Positions 18,699 through 30,864 of a stretch of DNA of 64,000 bases are shown here, piece by piece (within the stretch, counting starts at the first letter, position 1; every line of letters begins with the position of its first letter). Source of the DNA: Marsupella aquatica (lineage: Eukaryota; Marchantiophyta); the NCBI GenBank assembly GCA_973895155.1, contig OZ316891.1, positions 16,616,001 to 16,680,000 of the forward strand, written 5' to 3'. The notes beneath the pieces were generated by a model. That model worked only from the letters and a program-made list of their open reading frames with translations. It was not told the DNA's origin and ran no database searches. Both the position numbers and the translations under genes were made by a program.

Positions 18699-20415
18699 AA
18701 AGTGGTGGACCTTGCCACCCAACGCCCTCACCAATCCCAGCACTCACGCCCAAGTGCCCTGGTGCCCAAACGCCTCCACGGAATACCTTGAGCAAGCAAC
18801 CTAGTGCCCTTTGCACCACCAGCGGCCCCGCCCATATGAAGCTGCACTTGCTCTCCAACACAACCGCTACTCTCACTATCTGCACAAGCAACCAAGCACC
18901 TCGATAAGTAACCCTTCAGGATCTAGAACTCGCCAAGTCTAGCATCCTAACTCAAGCTCAACAGATGTTGGTAATATGTCAACGATAGGTCCTCCCAATG
19001 CCATAAGCCGGAACCAGAACTCACACCCACTATTTATCCAGAATAGCTCATTCCTTGGGCGCGGCCCGGGTTCCCCCTTGTACCTATCCATCACCAACTG
19101 ATCGCCCTGACCCCAAGACATGCTCATGGCCCAAATAGCGTAGCTTATCCTAAAGCTTGTTCCAACACGCCGAGACCAGAATGACCCCGACTCTAGTAAC
19201 CAACTCCCGGTTCTCGCCCCACTGGTGGTCTAGGGTCCAATCACCCTTGTAACTCAACCCACCTACTTGGCCTTGCCTCCCCAATGCAAGCTCCTTTGGG
19301 AGACTGAACGCGGCTTGGTTGCTGTTCGACAGGATTTGGCAAGCGGACGAGCTAAAACCCGCAAACCTTGAGAACCCATGGCGCCCCTAGACCCAAATGA
19401 GCTCAAGAGGACGTAGCCCTCCTTGAGAGCTTTCCAACGCACCCAAGAAGTCCTCCAACGGACTTCCCATTGGGAAGATATTGTCGTTTTTGTTTGGCGC
19501 TTTCCCTTAGTGTCGCACCCGTCGCGGCTCACGACTTCGGCTCGCCCTTAGCCCCCAGGGAGACATCACTCCCCTCATATATGCTTATGGAGACCTGCCA
19601 CCCCCAGACCAGATGGTCCCTAAACTTTTGGCCTCCAACCCGGATCCTATCGCGCATATTGGGCGCACCACCAACTGGCAACGCCCATAACTTTCTTGTT
19701 AGGCATCCGCAAGTGGAGTGCCTTAGCCCGTTGTGATCGGGCCGACCCAGTGCTCATGCCTAGGCCCTCAAGTCTCATTGCCGCTCGGGGCCCTGACCGG
19801 CCCAACCCGGATCAGGCCATAACTTGCACCCCAAGAGTCCGTTGCCCATGGCGTCAACTCCATTGGCCTTGGGCCCAAGAGGAGCTCACACTCAAGCCCT
19901 CTAAATCAAAGTCCATCCAGGGGTCTTGATGGATGACCTTGAGCCCGGCCCATTTTCCCCTAGACCCGACCAGCTCTCGGCTAGCCTAAGTCCTTAGTGT
20001 GTGTCACCAGCTTGGCTCTTTGCCTTCGCTAGTGCCATGTCTCGTTGCCCAAGGAAGGGGTTGTTCTAGACGAACAATGGGCGTGGGTTCTAATTCCAGC
20101 TTATGGCATCGGGAGGACCTATCGCTGACCTATTTACCAACGTCTGTTGAGCTTGAGTTAGGATGCTAGACTTGGCGAGTTCTAGACCTGAGGGGTTACT
20201 TACCGAGGTGCTTGGTTGCTTGTGCAGATAGTGAGGACCGTTGAGTAGCGGTCGTGTAGGCGAGCAAGTGCGACTTTGTATGGGAGGGGCCGTTGGCGAT
20301 GCAAGGGGCACTAGGGTGCTTGCTCGAGGTATTCTGTGGAGGCGTTTGTGCACCAGGAGCACTTAGGCGCGAGTGCTGGGATTGATGAGAGCGTTGGGTG
20401 GCAAGGTCCACCACT
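18699..20415. mobile_element. 1.7-kb element with ~340-bp inverted ends
   Basis: The left end begins AAGTGGTGGACCTTGCCACC and the right end finishes with its reverse complement. Homology between the two ends runs inward for roughly 340 bp (18699–19035 and 20070–20415). The middle kilobase is GC-rich and noncoding. A related, left-truncated copy in the opposite orientation lies at 39160–40425. I see no transposase and no clear target duplication, so the superfamily (Mutator-like or foldback) is undecided. Confidence 0.65.
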
Positions 20416-20419
20416 TAGA

Positions 20420-22060
20420 TGAAGGTCAATAGAAAAAAATAGTATTATCTCAATAGTGGTGGTAAAGAGTTTTAGATAGGTGTCAACTAATGATTGATCA
20501 AATCAAGCAATAGGAAATGCCTAAAATTGTTACATGGTCACAAAAAAAAATATCTTTGAGGAAAATTTCAATATAAGTCAAAAAAATAAAAATAAAAGAT
20601 TCTAAAAATTGTAAGGAAAGTTATGAAAACAATAAGGAATGCCCAAAATTGCTACATGGTTACAACAACAAAATAATGAAGAAAAAATCTCAACAAAATG
20701 ATACTTCGAATCCAAGTAGTACTAAGCCAGGGAAAAAGATAATTAAATATTTCAATGGATGGACTAGAAGTCAATTAGCTAGCATGAAGATGATTTTTAG
20801 TCTAGTTAGATCTTTTAAAGGTTGCACCATCATTAAAAGAGAGAGACAAATTAGAGGTCAACTAGCTAACTTAAGAATAATTACGATTAGCCTAAACTTG
20901 CTAAGAATGATTTTTGACCTTAGACGTACTATGACAATGTTTGGATTCAATTTGAGTGGATGTCATAGGGCACCAACCATATAAATAAGAGGGAGTGGAG
21001 ACTCACTTCCTCACTTGCTTATTAGTTGCTCACTTGCTTGCTTTCTTAGAGGGGCGTCACTGATTGGGACTCAAGAAAGGAGGAGTGATGATTAGTGAAA
21101 AGTCAGAGTGTGTGGCACCTTGGGAGTTAGGAGTTAGTGTTCATGAAAGACTCTAGTATTGAAGACCTTGGATGGAGCCCAAGCTTGTACTAAGTTTACT
21201 TGATATAAACCTGTGTTTTCCTTCCTTGTACACTTTTATTCTAAATTGTGAAGAGAGTGTACTTTTTTCGAGTGACATGTTTTGACGATTTTCTTTTAAC
21301 ATTTTTTTCTGACATTTTTTATAAGGAGTACTTTGGTGAAAAAAATTTGTTTACCAAATAGCGTTGGAGTACATTACCAAGATTTTTTGGGGAAGAAATG
21401 ATGTGATTGTATGCTCGATGGTGTTGTTTGGCCAAGCACTAGGTACACCAAGTGGAAATTTTATCTTTGTTTGAGGTTTTGAAGCCAAACTTTGGTGATC
21501 AAGTTTTGGTTGATCAAGAAGGGAGTGAGTTGTAGTATGGGCAAAGATTCCTATGGTGAGTCTTGATATGACTATTGGCAAGAGGCAATTGATCGATCAC
21601 TAGCAAATCAAAATGACGCTTCCATTTTTTTGTGGTTAGACAATTAGAAGTTGTGTAGGCTGACTTGTTGGATGGTAGCCTAACATGACAACCCACGGTG
21701 GTGATAGCCCGTGGTGGTTCTAACATTGGTTGGTGCAGGGTGACCAGTTATAGAGATTAGAAGTTTTCTTTATGGATTTTTCTTTTGGCGATGGAAATAA
21801 AATCATCTAATGCAAGTTTGGATTTTATATAAGATTACTAATGTGGTGGCAGCCAATGATAGTCTTGTAATTATTTGGAATACTAAAATCTGTGATATGT
21901 GTGAAGATTTAGTTTTCCTAAAGATAGATGTATTGTGAGTGCTAATTTCCAAGATTACATATCTTCTGAGAACCCAAAACGATAATGGATTGTGTTTTGT
22001 GAGTGAAATAAATTAAGTATGTGTTAGGTCCCAAAGCATAGGTCTGACACTTATCTGACT
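20420..22060. other. Unidentified inserted block within copia
   Basis: This block separates two parts of the copia integrase. It contains a TATA-like CCATATAAATAAGAGGG near 20978 followed by LTR-leader-like sequence, suggesting a fragment of another LTR element on the plus strand. A repeated phrase GCCTAAAATTGTTACATGG / GCCCAAAATTGCTACATGG occurs at about 20518 and 20641. About 80 residues of copia integrase are missing here, so a deletion accompanied the insertion. No reliable ORF. Confidence 0.4.
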
Positions 22061-22799
22061 AAACACACTTCAACTCCTTTTCAATTTGTAGCTCCACCAT
22101 GGATTTTCACTCCTTGAAGATCTCAAATACTTGAGATTTCGCTTTCATGTAGTATAGCCAACACATTCCAGAGTAATCATCTACAAACGTCATAAAATAT
22201 TTGGCTCCATCCAATGACGGCTCCAACGCTGGACCCCAAACATTCAAATATACATACTCAAGAATCTCATGAGAATGGTATGAACTAGAACTGAAACTCG
22301 CTCTCATATGTTTGCCAAAGATGCAATCTTCACCAAAAGAAAGTTTACCAAATTTTGCCCCTTGCAACAAATCTTTGTTTGCCAAGGCTACCAATCCTTT
22401 ATTACTCAAGTGCCCCAACTGTGCATGCCACAAATCTATGGCTTGTGTGCAACCAGATGTTGAGGGTGCTTCAATTGAAGCAGCCAAAGATGACTCTGCA
22501 GTAGATATTGCCACTACATCCAAACGTTCCACCATAGAATCCGAATGCTCCACTCTAGGAGCAATGACATCTCCTTGCAAGATGTACAAATTATTCTGCC
22601 ATAGCACCTTAATCAAAGATACATCATCTTTGATGACAAAGAGCACACCATCACGTGCAATGAAATGAGATCCACCAGCTTCCAAAGCACCAAAAGAAAT
22701 CAAACTTTTAGATATGTTTGGTATGTGCCTGACTCCTATCAATGCTCGCACAACACCATCAAACATCTGGAATTTGATAGTCCCCATGTGTCGCACCAA
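22060..22799 (-). pseudogene. Copia GAG-pre-integrase and integrase core
   Basis: The frame reads IPNISKSLISFGALEAGG, then IDLWHAQLGHLSNKGL (the GAG-pre-integrase His motif), then KYFMTFVDDYSGMCWLYYMK with the first integrase Asp. The zinc-finger second Cys-x-x-Cys is altered to C-I-F-G-K. The frame then has a stop after EIFKE but continues recognisably to about 22060. Its upstream edge meets the large composite insertion at 22799. Confidence 0.85.
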
Positions 22800-23540
22800 A
22801 AGATCTATCCTTACACGGATTTTGGCTTAGGTTGGCATAAGCTTCGTTAGTATTGAGGGTTCGGGCAAGGAGGGATGTGCAAATTCTACTTATTCCCATA
22901 AACTAGTGCTAAGAGCGCCCGATTATACATACACATTTACCATAGGTATATTTTGTGTTCCGCCGCCGGAATGTACCTTAAATTGATAGCTTGATCAACC
23001 CCAGCTTAAGGACTTCTAAGCCTTTGTGTTGTCCGCCTTTGATCTGGATCCGATGATACGGGTATCCAACCCGGACTTGCAACCACTATTCGCAACTGAC
23101 ATCCCGTGCACAGCTTGCATAATGCGTTTGACCAAGCGTTGTTTATCCGTATACGAGATTTACAACTGTGATTGGATTTCACAACATACAATCCCAATTT
23201 ACACGAAGGAAATGGTGGGGAAAAGACTTTACTTCAAAATCCCTCATACACATACACACGGTTGACTCGACTTCTTTTGAACTAGTAGGTCCAACGGCAA
23301 CAAGCTATACACTACAAGGGAGCCCAGCGCCACACTCGCCCGGTGAGATTAGTTGTACATTCACCCCTTGGTGCTCTCTGTTCACGAAGGCCAGGGTTCC
23401 CTGCACATCCTACAAATACCCAATTATGAAACTAAAATCCGCCCTTGCCTCTACCGGGGGATGCACTAGAAACTATCTAAGGGCTGCGGCCATAAATGGC
23501 CACTACGCCAATTCTAACCTATCCTAGATTTCTCTAACTG

Positions 23541-23858
23541 ATTGATCGTAAAACGATGCGTCCTATCCTAAGATTCTGCGCTAAGTGGGGTCAGCCAGAT
23601 AAGGCAGTGCCACTAACTAGTTTTGGCGTTTGTCTCTAGCGGCCAACCTCCCTATCTAATCCAATCGCTACTCTAAACCTACCCTGCCGCTAATAACTGT
23701 TTGATCGTAAAACGATGCGTCCTATCCTAAGATTCTGCGCTAAGTGGGGTCAGCCGGATAAGGCAGTGCCACTAACTAGTTTTGGCGTTTGTCTCTAGCG
23801 GCCAACCTCCCTGTCTAATCCAATCGCTACTCTAAATCTACCCCGCCGCTAATGTCTG
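23541..23858. repeat. 159-bp tandem duplication
   Basis: Two near-identical copies begin TTGATCGTAAAACGATGCG, with a period of 159 bp (GATCGTAAAACG at 23544 and 23703). Differences are few (for example CAGCCAGATAAGG versus CAGCCGGATAAGG), so the duplication is fairly recent relative to the surrounding decay. Confidence 0.85.
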
Positions 23859-24090
23859 ACACGCTTGCCAGACCCATCCGAGTTGGACCTGGAAAGATTG
23901 TCCTGCTGTCTCCTCAAATGGTCTACGTCTTGCTTGAGGAGCTGGACTTGATCCAAGAGAGACTTGTCCATCTCCTCCTGACACGACTCTTCCAAGTGTT
24001 GGGGGTCGCTTGTCAGTTGTGCCCCTAGTTGGTCTTATTTTGTGGCTTCTTGTAAAAGCCATGCCACCTCCGCCTTTAGGGCGTCCACCT
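23838..24090 (-). pseudogene. Downstream part of the gag-like coiled-coil ORF
   Basis: The minus-strand frame upstream of the annotated ATG reads VDALKAEVAWLLQEATK, then after a stop a Gln/Leu/Asp-rich coiled coil (DKSLLDQVQLLKQDVDHLR in one frame), ending in a Ser/Arg-rich tail. It resumes the heptad pattern of the ORF at 25398–25780 across the solo LTR, so the two were once one ORF. Confidence 0.4.
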
Positions 24091-24094
24091 CTGC

Positions 24095-25413
24095 TGTAAT
24101 ACAGTACATTAGTTAGAAATGATAGAAAAATTATAAATTTTGAACTTTTTCTAACTCAAAGGTGTAGTATAGTTACTTTTTGTAGCAATTTAGACCAACT
24201 GAATACTTTACCTAATGTCATGCTACACCGGAGACTACTTCCTGTTCTGGATCTTGAACGATAGCGGAAGTCTTTACCATTCTATCGGCATCACACTCAA
24301 GACATGGATGTAATTCAAGAAGCTATACAAGAGAATACCTACACAAGAGTTCAACAACCAGATCAGACAGCACTACTCCAACAAGATTAGTTCTCCTACG
24401 ACAATAGTAAAGACCAGCCGATCTCCGCACTTTTAGTTAAATAGTTAAAGTAGTTAGAAAATTTAGAAAAGTCTCATACTTTTTCAGGAGATAACATTCA
24501 GTTTAGAAGTTATAGAATTTTAAGTTTTGCAGTGGCGTGAGTGCGCAAAGGCCAACGGCGCTACTACTCCAAAGCGCAAAGGCGCAACGGCGCTTCCGAC
24601 ACTTAGAAAATTTTCCGGAAAAGTGTATTTTATATCCAACAACACTTTTCACCTATTTTATTAAGGCATTTAGACACCTCAGAAAAGTCTGAAATTTTGC
24701 CAGCATGTATGTAAATCTTCCACCTAGAAAAGTTTCACTTCATTCTGACCTTTATGTTAGAAATTAAAATTCAGACAACGTTGTTATTTGTCAGTTTTAC
24801 AGCAAAAGTGTCAAAACACTTTCACTCCTGTTTACACTAAGGATCACTTTTGATTAGTTTTTCATTCCAGGAGCATTCTAGTGAACCTTGAGTACTCTTA
24901 TAACATATTTTCATACTTTTAAACTTTAGTTTATGACCCTTAAGATATGAAAGGGCATGTCCTTTCATTATCTCTTTTCCCTTTAATTAGCTCCTGCTAG
25001 CCTATATGTAATAGACTTTATGTCACTTTTTGTGTGAAGGAATTTCATGAGCGCTTATTTGCAAGATTGCAACTTTGTTACCTCCACCTTGTAAACAAAA
25101 CTCCATTGCATATGAGTACTTAATACAAAGGATTTTTTCTCCTTCCTTGTGTTTGAATGTTGAGATTTTAGACCAAAGAAGTAAAACTTTGTGATTGATG
25201 AATCTTTTGAATGTGTGGAGATAGATTCCTTAATTGGTGAAGGCTATACATTCTTGAGTTCTTGATGCATATGTTTTTGGCATAACATTGCTTGTGCACG
25301 AGTCTTTCATAAGTGCTAAATCATAGAAAATCATTCCTTACATGTTCTTCCATGGGAACGAATACCGAGTTTGGATCTTAAATATTTATTTATGTCCCTA
25401 GTGTGATACTACA
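24095..25413. repeat. Solo LTR with perfect 5-bp target duplication
   Basis: The block starts TGTAATACAG and ends ATACTACA, giving TG…CA ends, and is flanked by TCTGC on both sides (24090–24094 and 25414–25418). It is 1319 bp, AT-rich and noncoding. The last 400 bp look like a transcribed LTR region, with TTGTAAACAAAACTCC and AATACAAAGG. No internal retrotransposon sequence is present, which is typical of LTR–LTR recombination. Confidence 0.75.
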
Positions 25414-25790
25414 TCTGCTACAACTCTCTGAGCCCGAGAGTCGGCCTCCTTCGCGTCCTTCTGCCAAGTGATAGCTTGTCCCTTCAAGCTATCAATCCGT
25501 GTCCAAAGCCGCGCGATCTCAGCATCCTTTCCGGCTCCAGCTTGTGCGGCCAAGGTTGTCTTGGCTTTGGCTTCAGTGATTTGGGCCAAGGTTGTCTTGG
25601 CTTTGGCTTCAGTGATTTGGGCCAAGGCGGTCGCAAGTTGGGGCAGTAGAAGTTGGAGCTCGGCTTCTCGGGCTAAGGCTTCATTTAACAGTTGGGTTGC
25701 TTCATCCCAATACTGTTCTATATCCTCCTTGCAACTTTGGACTGGGCATGCCCTGCCTTTACTGCTGCAACCAGTTCTTGGCTAAAGAAG
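25398..25790 (-). pseudogene. Coiled-coil part of a gag-like ORF with internal duplication
   Basis: The frame contains AQITEAKAKTTLAQITEAKAKTTLA, a perfect two-copy 33-bp duplication (about 25556–25625), then a coiled coil DAEIARLWTRIDSLKGQ. Other frames upstream show AHKMAYFFSQELVAAVKAG. I do not recognise the family. Its place inside a retroelement composite suggests a gag-like structural protein of a non-autonomous element. Confidence 0.4.
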
Positions 25791-26408
25791 TAAGCCATCT
25801 TATGGGCCATAAACACCTTCATATCTCGACCGACTTTCATGGAGAAGTTGTCGAGCAACCCATTCAAATATGTACCTGGTCCAAAGAATTATGGGTTCAC
25901 CAGGTCATGCTTGCTAGGGTTTGGGCAAGGGCCTCCCTCTATCTGGGTGGGGGTTGGGGTAGACAAATACAGGTTTAGGGTGACAAGGATAGGGACAAAT
26001 GGATCTGATGAGGAGGAGGGCTCTATTGGGGAGGGTATAGCGATGGAGATAGGAAACGGGTAAACAGGAAATTTGTTTCCTGTTTTTAATATGTTGTTAT
26101 CAACAAAAAATCATTGTTACCTAAAAAAATGACAATTTAAAAATGTCTCCTAGCAGGTCTCATTTTCCAAAAAAATTAACAATACAACATTTTTGGCTAA
26201 CTTTGAGCGCTACTATTACCAGCGTCGGACTCTAGCAAAAAGAATTGTTGAAAAAAGGAACTTTTTTTTTCTCCAAAAAAAATTCCAAAAAAATTGTCAC
26301 CCATTTTCCTGTTACCAGCTTCTATTATTATTAACTCATGTTTTCTGCGGGGTTTTTTGTTTTACTATCTTTCCTCCGCGATGAGGGCCTTTGGCTCTAG
26401 GTTAGCTA

Positions 26409-27120
26409 CTACGGGGTTGATCGCGATGGTTGCCCAAGCTTAGTTCTGTGCGTCCAAGGCTGCGATGGCTGCTGTATTCGGCAAGGAAGCTGAAGCCCCC
26501 CAGTTGACTTTGGGGTCAGAGTGGGGATGGGGGCCACGGGTGCTAGGCTTTGGGCCTTGGGTTGGGCTCTTCTCTCTTGAGCTGGAAAAACCCATCTGGC
26601 CAGGATGATCTCGGGCTCATTGCACTGGAGAAGCATTCGGCAATCAAAACGGACGTACCACTCCATGATAATTTTTATGTGGCTAGCCAAGTACGCCTTT
26701 CCCTCAAGGAACAAGGCCATCCTTTGTCGCTCCATCTCCTTGTGGAACTTCTTGACAAAGAACGAAGCCCACTTCCTAGGCCGATAATTCTTTACTTGAA
26801 TTATCTGGGCAGCGGATATCTCTCCCCATGGTTCCATCACATGGAGCGCATAACGCTGAAACTCAAGCCGCTCTGCCACCTCCGGGATGATACAAGTCCG
26901 CATACAAGTTGAGAAGCCGTTGTCAACTGACCCCTTGGGCAGGAAGCTAGACAAATTATACTTGGCTCCCTTGCCCCCTGGCGCTTGTGATTCTACCCAA
27001 TTTTTTCCCTCTGGTAAGCCAAAGATGAGCTTAACCGTGCCTCATTTCAGGACAGCACTCGTCCTTGCTCACGGGTCTCTTGGCGGGCTTTGTTGAAGTT
27101 CTAAATGAACTCCGTCATGT
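26409..27120 (-). pseudogene. Unrecognised ORF upstream of the coiled coil (gag-like)
   Basis: The longest frame (26409–26954) reads MSSFLPKGSVDNGFSTCM, IPEVAERLEFQRYALHVMEP, KWASFFVKKFHKEMERQR and a Pro-rich end. Recognisable coding extends upstream to about 27120 (KLIFGLPEGKNWVES). It is basic and helical with no zinc knuckle or catalytic motif. It is placed like a gag gene of an LTR element running on the minus strand from about 28200 to 23840. The function is unknown. Confidence 0.4.
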
Positions 27121-28386
27121 CCTGTCCGTAGTACCTGCATGTGTTCCAAGGGAGAGCATAGAGGTGTTTGAACCCTTGGGTCTTCAAGTAACATGCATGC
27201 TTTGGGTGAAGAATGTTTTTGTGGATATTCTCCCCCATTTGATGCATGGTCAATTTTGTCACCGCGATGGTGGCTACGGGTAAGCCCGCTACTGAGGCTG
27301 GCTCCTTCTGCTTCTTACCCCAAGAATGGTTCTTGGGGTGGCTTGTGGAGGGGGGAAACTCTGTCTTCCCTCTCCAATGGAGACAGTATTGCCACCATTG
27401 TTAAAACTGGCACCGGGGCTGCAACCGTGACCATGTTGTCCATCAAGGCTGTCCCTCGGGTTTGGGCTTGCTGAGACAAAGGCACGGTACCTGCCATGTG
27501 TCAATGGGTACCTAGTGGGTTACGAACAAGGGGAGGAGCCTCCTCATCCTCTGAGCTTAGGTTGATTGCGTTAACCACAAATTGCACCCGAGTGGACAAT
27601 GCAACCGGTGGTGGGGAGCGGCTTGAGGGAGCCCAGAGTGGCGGGTGCGCCTGTCCTTGCCCAAGAAGGTTGGTTGTTGGTGCCACTGGAGTAGGTGCCA
27701 TGGGAGCGGACGTTGAGCCGTAGACAAGGCCGAGCCAGAGCTAGGTTAGTTGAGGGATTGTGCTTTAGAGAATATGGCGTCAAAATGGTGTCATTGTAAG
27801 TCTATTGTCCTGGGGATCTTGAACACCTTGTCAAGGAGGCAAAGGATGGCTTCTCCAAAGCCGATGTACTTTTCCCCATCAAAGAAGAATTTGGTGATTT
27901 GTTCGTCCCTGCAATACTTGTTTTTGAACCAAAATCGATGATCTAGTGGTGACAGCCTAGCAAGCGAGTGCGTCGTTCAAAATGCTTCTCAACTTTGTAC
28001 CTTTGCGGGTTGGTTGTAGCTAGCAAGGCGACAAGATGGCCTTGTATTGAAAGAAACTGGTACCAAAACCGGATAGCTTAGGAGGAACTGAGAGGAACTG
28101 AGAGGGCGGGAGGGCGGAGCGAACTCGAAGGTGTGGCTATGGTTGCCTGACTTCCCTGGACTCACCAACACGCTCACACTACCATTTTGATCATTTTATA
28201 GGGCGCTGACTCCTAGCGTGGACCTTGATATCGGAGGCGTTGCAACTTGCTTGGACATTGGTGGTCGGAAGTGCCACAGAGAGGAATCGAATTAGCTGGA
28301 GCACTTCACATTTGTGAATGGAGGCCTGCAATAATTGAACTCGGCCTGCAAGGTGAGTAGGTTGCTAAGCGTCACGACTAGAACAG
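27120..28386. other. Part of the composite without an assignable gene
   Basis: GC-balanced sequence with several short frames on the minus strand, Pro/Ser-rich and probably remnants of the same gag-like ORF. Toward 28080–28110 there is a small repeat GGAACTGAGAGGAACTGAGAGGGCGGGAGGGCGG. The LINE 5' end must lie between here and 28387. Confidence 0.3.
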
Positions 28387-30828
28387 ATGGATCCTTTTAG
28401 CGGGGTGGGACCGCGGATGCGAACTGGCTATGGTCGTGGCCCCGGGCGGGGATCATCACTATCGTTGGCTATGGGGTCTTTTCATTGGGATCGATCGTTG
28501 GCCCAGGGAGGAGATGGACGGGATCCCTCCGCTCTAGGTGCCAGACAAATTGAAGAGGAAGAAGGAGGGCAACGGGCTGGGGAGCGTTCTGGTAGCACTA
28601 GGTTCTCCCTGCAAGACGTGAGGGGCGGGCCTAAGTCTGCCCCTTTTGATCTGTTTGGCACTGCTGACGGTAGCAAAACAACTACAGATAAAGGCAACAG
28701 GCCTAGCAACAGAAAGTTTATCCCACGCTCTGGACCTTCATGGGCAGATCAGATGGACCTAGATATACAAGAGGCTGAGGAAGTGGTGGAACTTGAGCTA
28801 CAGGCTCATTCCTTGAGACCTAAGTCGCCTGCAAGGGGGCGTGGGGCACTTGGGAACTTAGCGCCTGGTGATGCTCCGGTACGTAATGCTGCTGGCCCCA
28901 AGAGAGGGACGAGGCCCTCCACGATAGATGCACAGGGTTCTCAGAGGGAGGCTGTAGGCCTTGATCACCAGACGGAGCACAGACCACGACAAAGCAATCG
29001 GCAGCCACAACACGTTAATGCAGCCAGAACTCAACATACAAATGAGGATGACTTTGCTGGGTTATCTGATGAACTACCAAATACCTGTTTGGAAATGCTA
29101 CGTAAAATTGCCATCAGCTCCACTGGCGATTGGCCTAACACGCTTCACACCAAGATTCAGTGGTCTATAGAGGAGGCTACTCTCTCTATTACAAAACTAT
29201 ACAACTGCACAATGATGTGCTATTTCACTGATCGCCCACCACTACTACCGGTCTTCAGGGACTGGGCTGAATCGGTTTTTAATCGTGACTTAGGCTGGCC
29301 GATAACTCAGATCAAATTTGCTGGTATGAATTTTTATGTGATCACGTTTGAATTCTAAGAGCATCGAGATGCTGCTTTGGAACTGGCCCCCTTCTTCATG
29401 GACCGGAAATTTGTATTTACTTTTCCTTGGGACCCATCGTTTGATGCAAGTAGTGATTCATACACGAAATTGCCAGTCTGGATCGAGCTACCATTTCGAG
29501 CACTAGTACTGGAGGGATGCAGGAAACGAATAGCCGAGTCATTTGGGAAGGTTCTATACTACATACAGGGTGACAAGCGCAACTCTTTCCCCCATGACAG
29601 GGCTTGTATATTGTGGGACACCAGCCGAGAAGTACCACACTGCGTTGGAGTGGATATTACTGCTGGCATCACGATTTGGCAGCCTGTAGTATTCAAAAAT
29701 ATACCATATCATTGTTTCAAATGCAACCAAAAAGGCCACTTAGCGCGGGACTGCAAAGCACTCGAACAGGAGGAGAACCCCACCAAAACCAATGAAACAA
29801 TCCGGGATCCTACTACAAGCGAGAGGGCAGGAGAAATATTTCAAGAAGCAAAGACGACGGAGGATATCCTGGCTGGTGGAAGCCACGCGGCCTTCACAAG
29901 TCTGAACACGTCTCGTCTGGACACTAGCAATGGTGCAGGAGGAGCTGTCGATCACATGTTGCGTGAACAACGACCCAGTGTGCCACATTCAGCCAGCAGG
30001 GAGAATTACCAGATTACAACCGCGTCAAGAGAAAGGAGCGTGCTTAGGGAAGCGGGAGGGACCCGGGGGCCTTTGGACATGGAGCAGAGAGCAAAAGCAG
30101 GAAGGAACGCGGGGTCATTGGACAGATCAGACCGGAGAATAAGGAGCGGCGAAGGGAACACATAGGAGAACTGGGTTCCGTCTCCTTCTGCCAAAAATAG
30201 GGTGTCACATGAGGCCACAAGCGCTTATGATCAGGATCAGATTCAAGAGAATCTAGGTGGCAATCAGAACACTAATGAGGACTTGAATCCGTTGGCGTGG
30301 CCAGCCTTGGTGGTCAGTCTGGAAGCTCCGAGGACTAGGCAATCTGCTAGGGACTACGGGTCAACTGGTGCTTTGCCAATTGACTCTCTACGGCTGGGTC
30401 CAATGAGGGTCAAAGAGCTAACAGCGATCGAGGAGTATGAAGCTGTGCAAGATGGAAGCGGGGACAAAGAAAATCAATCTTATCAGGGGGGCTCTGATAT
30501 TGAGATGTCTGAATACGAAGAATACATCACCAAAAGTCAGCTGAAAAAGGAAAGAGCGAGGAAACTCGAGCTGAGAACTCCTCCATCTGTTAAGAGGAAT
30601 GACGATACAAGGAAGGACACTAAGAAGGTGAGATCCTTACAATATTCGGGGGCAGAAATTGCTCGCTCTCCCTATAGAGATCGTTTAAATAGTGAAGATC
30701 AAGAACGACGCGAAGGAAGGCAGGTGGAGGAGCAGGAGGATGGAAGTGGAAGGACAAGGGATGCTGGACGGGGTCTCCCCGAGAATAAACTTTCTCCGGG
30801 CTGCTCGAGATTGGCTTCTCTGAACTGA
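28387..30828 (+). pseudogene. LINE ORF1 (RNA-binding, CCHC knuckle)
   Basis: A single frame runs 28387–30828 with two in-frame stops (TAA at 29356–29358, TAG at 30163–30165). The N-terminal 200 residues are Gly/Arg-rich and disordered. Then TGDWPNTLHTKIQWSIEEAT to PHCVGVDITAGITIW matches the DUF4283-type fold of plant LINE ORF1, followed by the knuckle CFKCNQKGHLARDC (about 29717–29758). The C-terminal part is Arg/Glu-rich. ORF1 proteins coat the LINE RNA. With the two stops suppressed it would be about 813 residues. Confidence 0.8.
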
Positions 30829-30864
30829 ACAAAGGAGGGTACGTAGGTAGGTCCGCAAACGATA

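Noticed and set aside
23541-23858. Possible CRISPR-like repeat
   Set aside because: There are just two 159-bp copies in direct tandem with no spacers, in a plant nuclear retroelement context.
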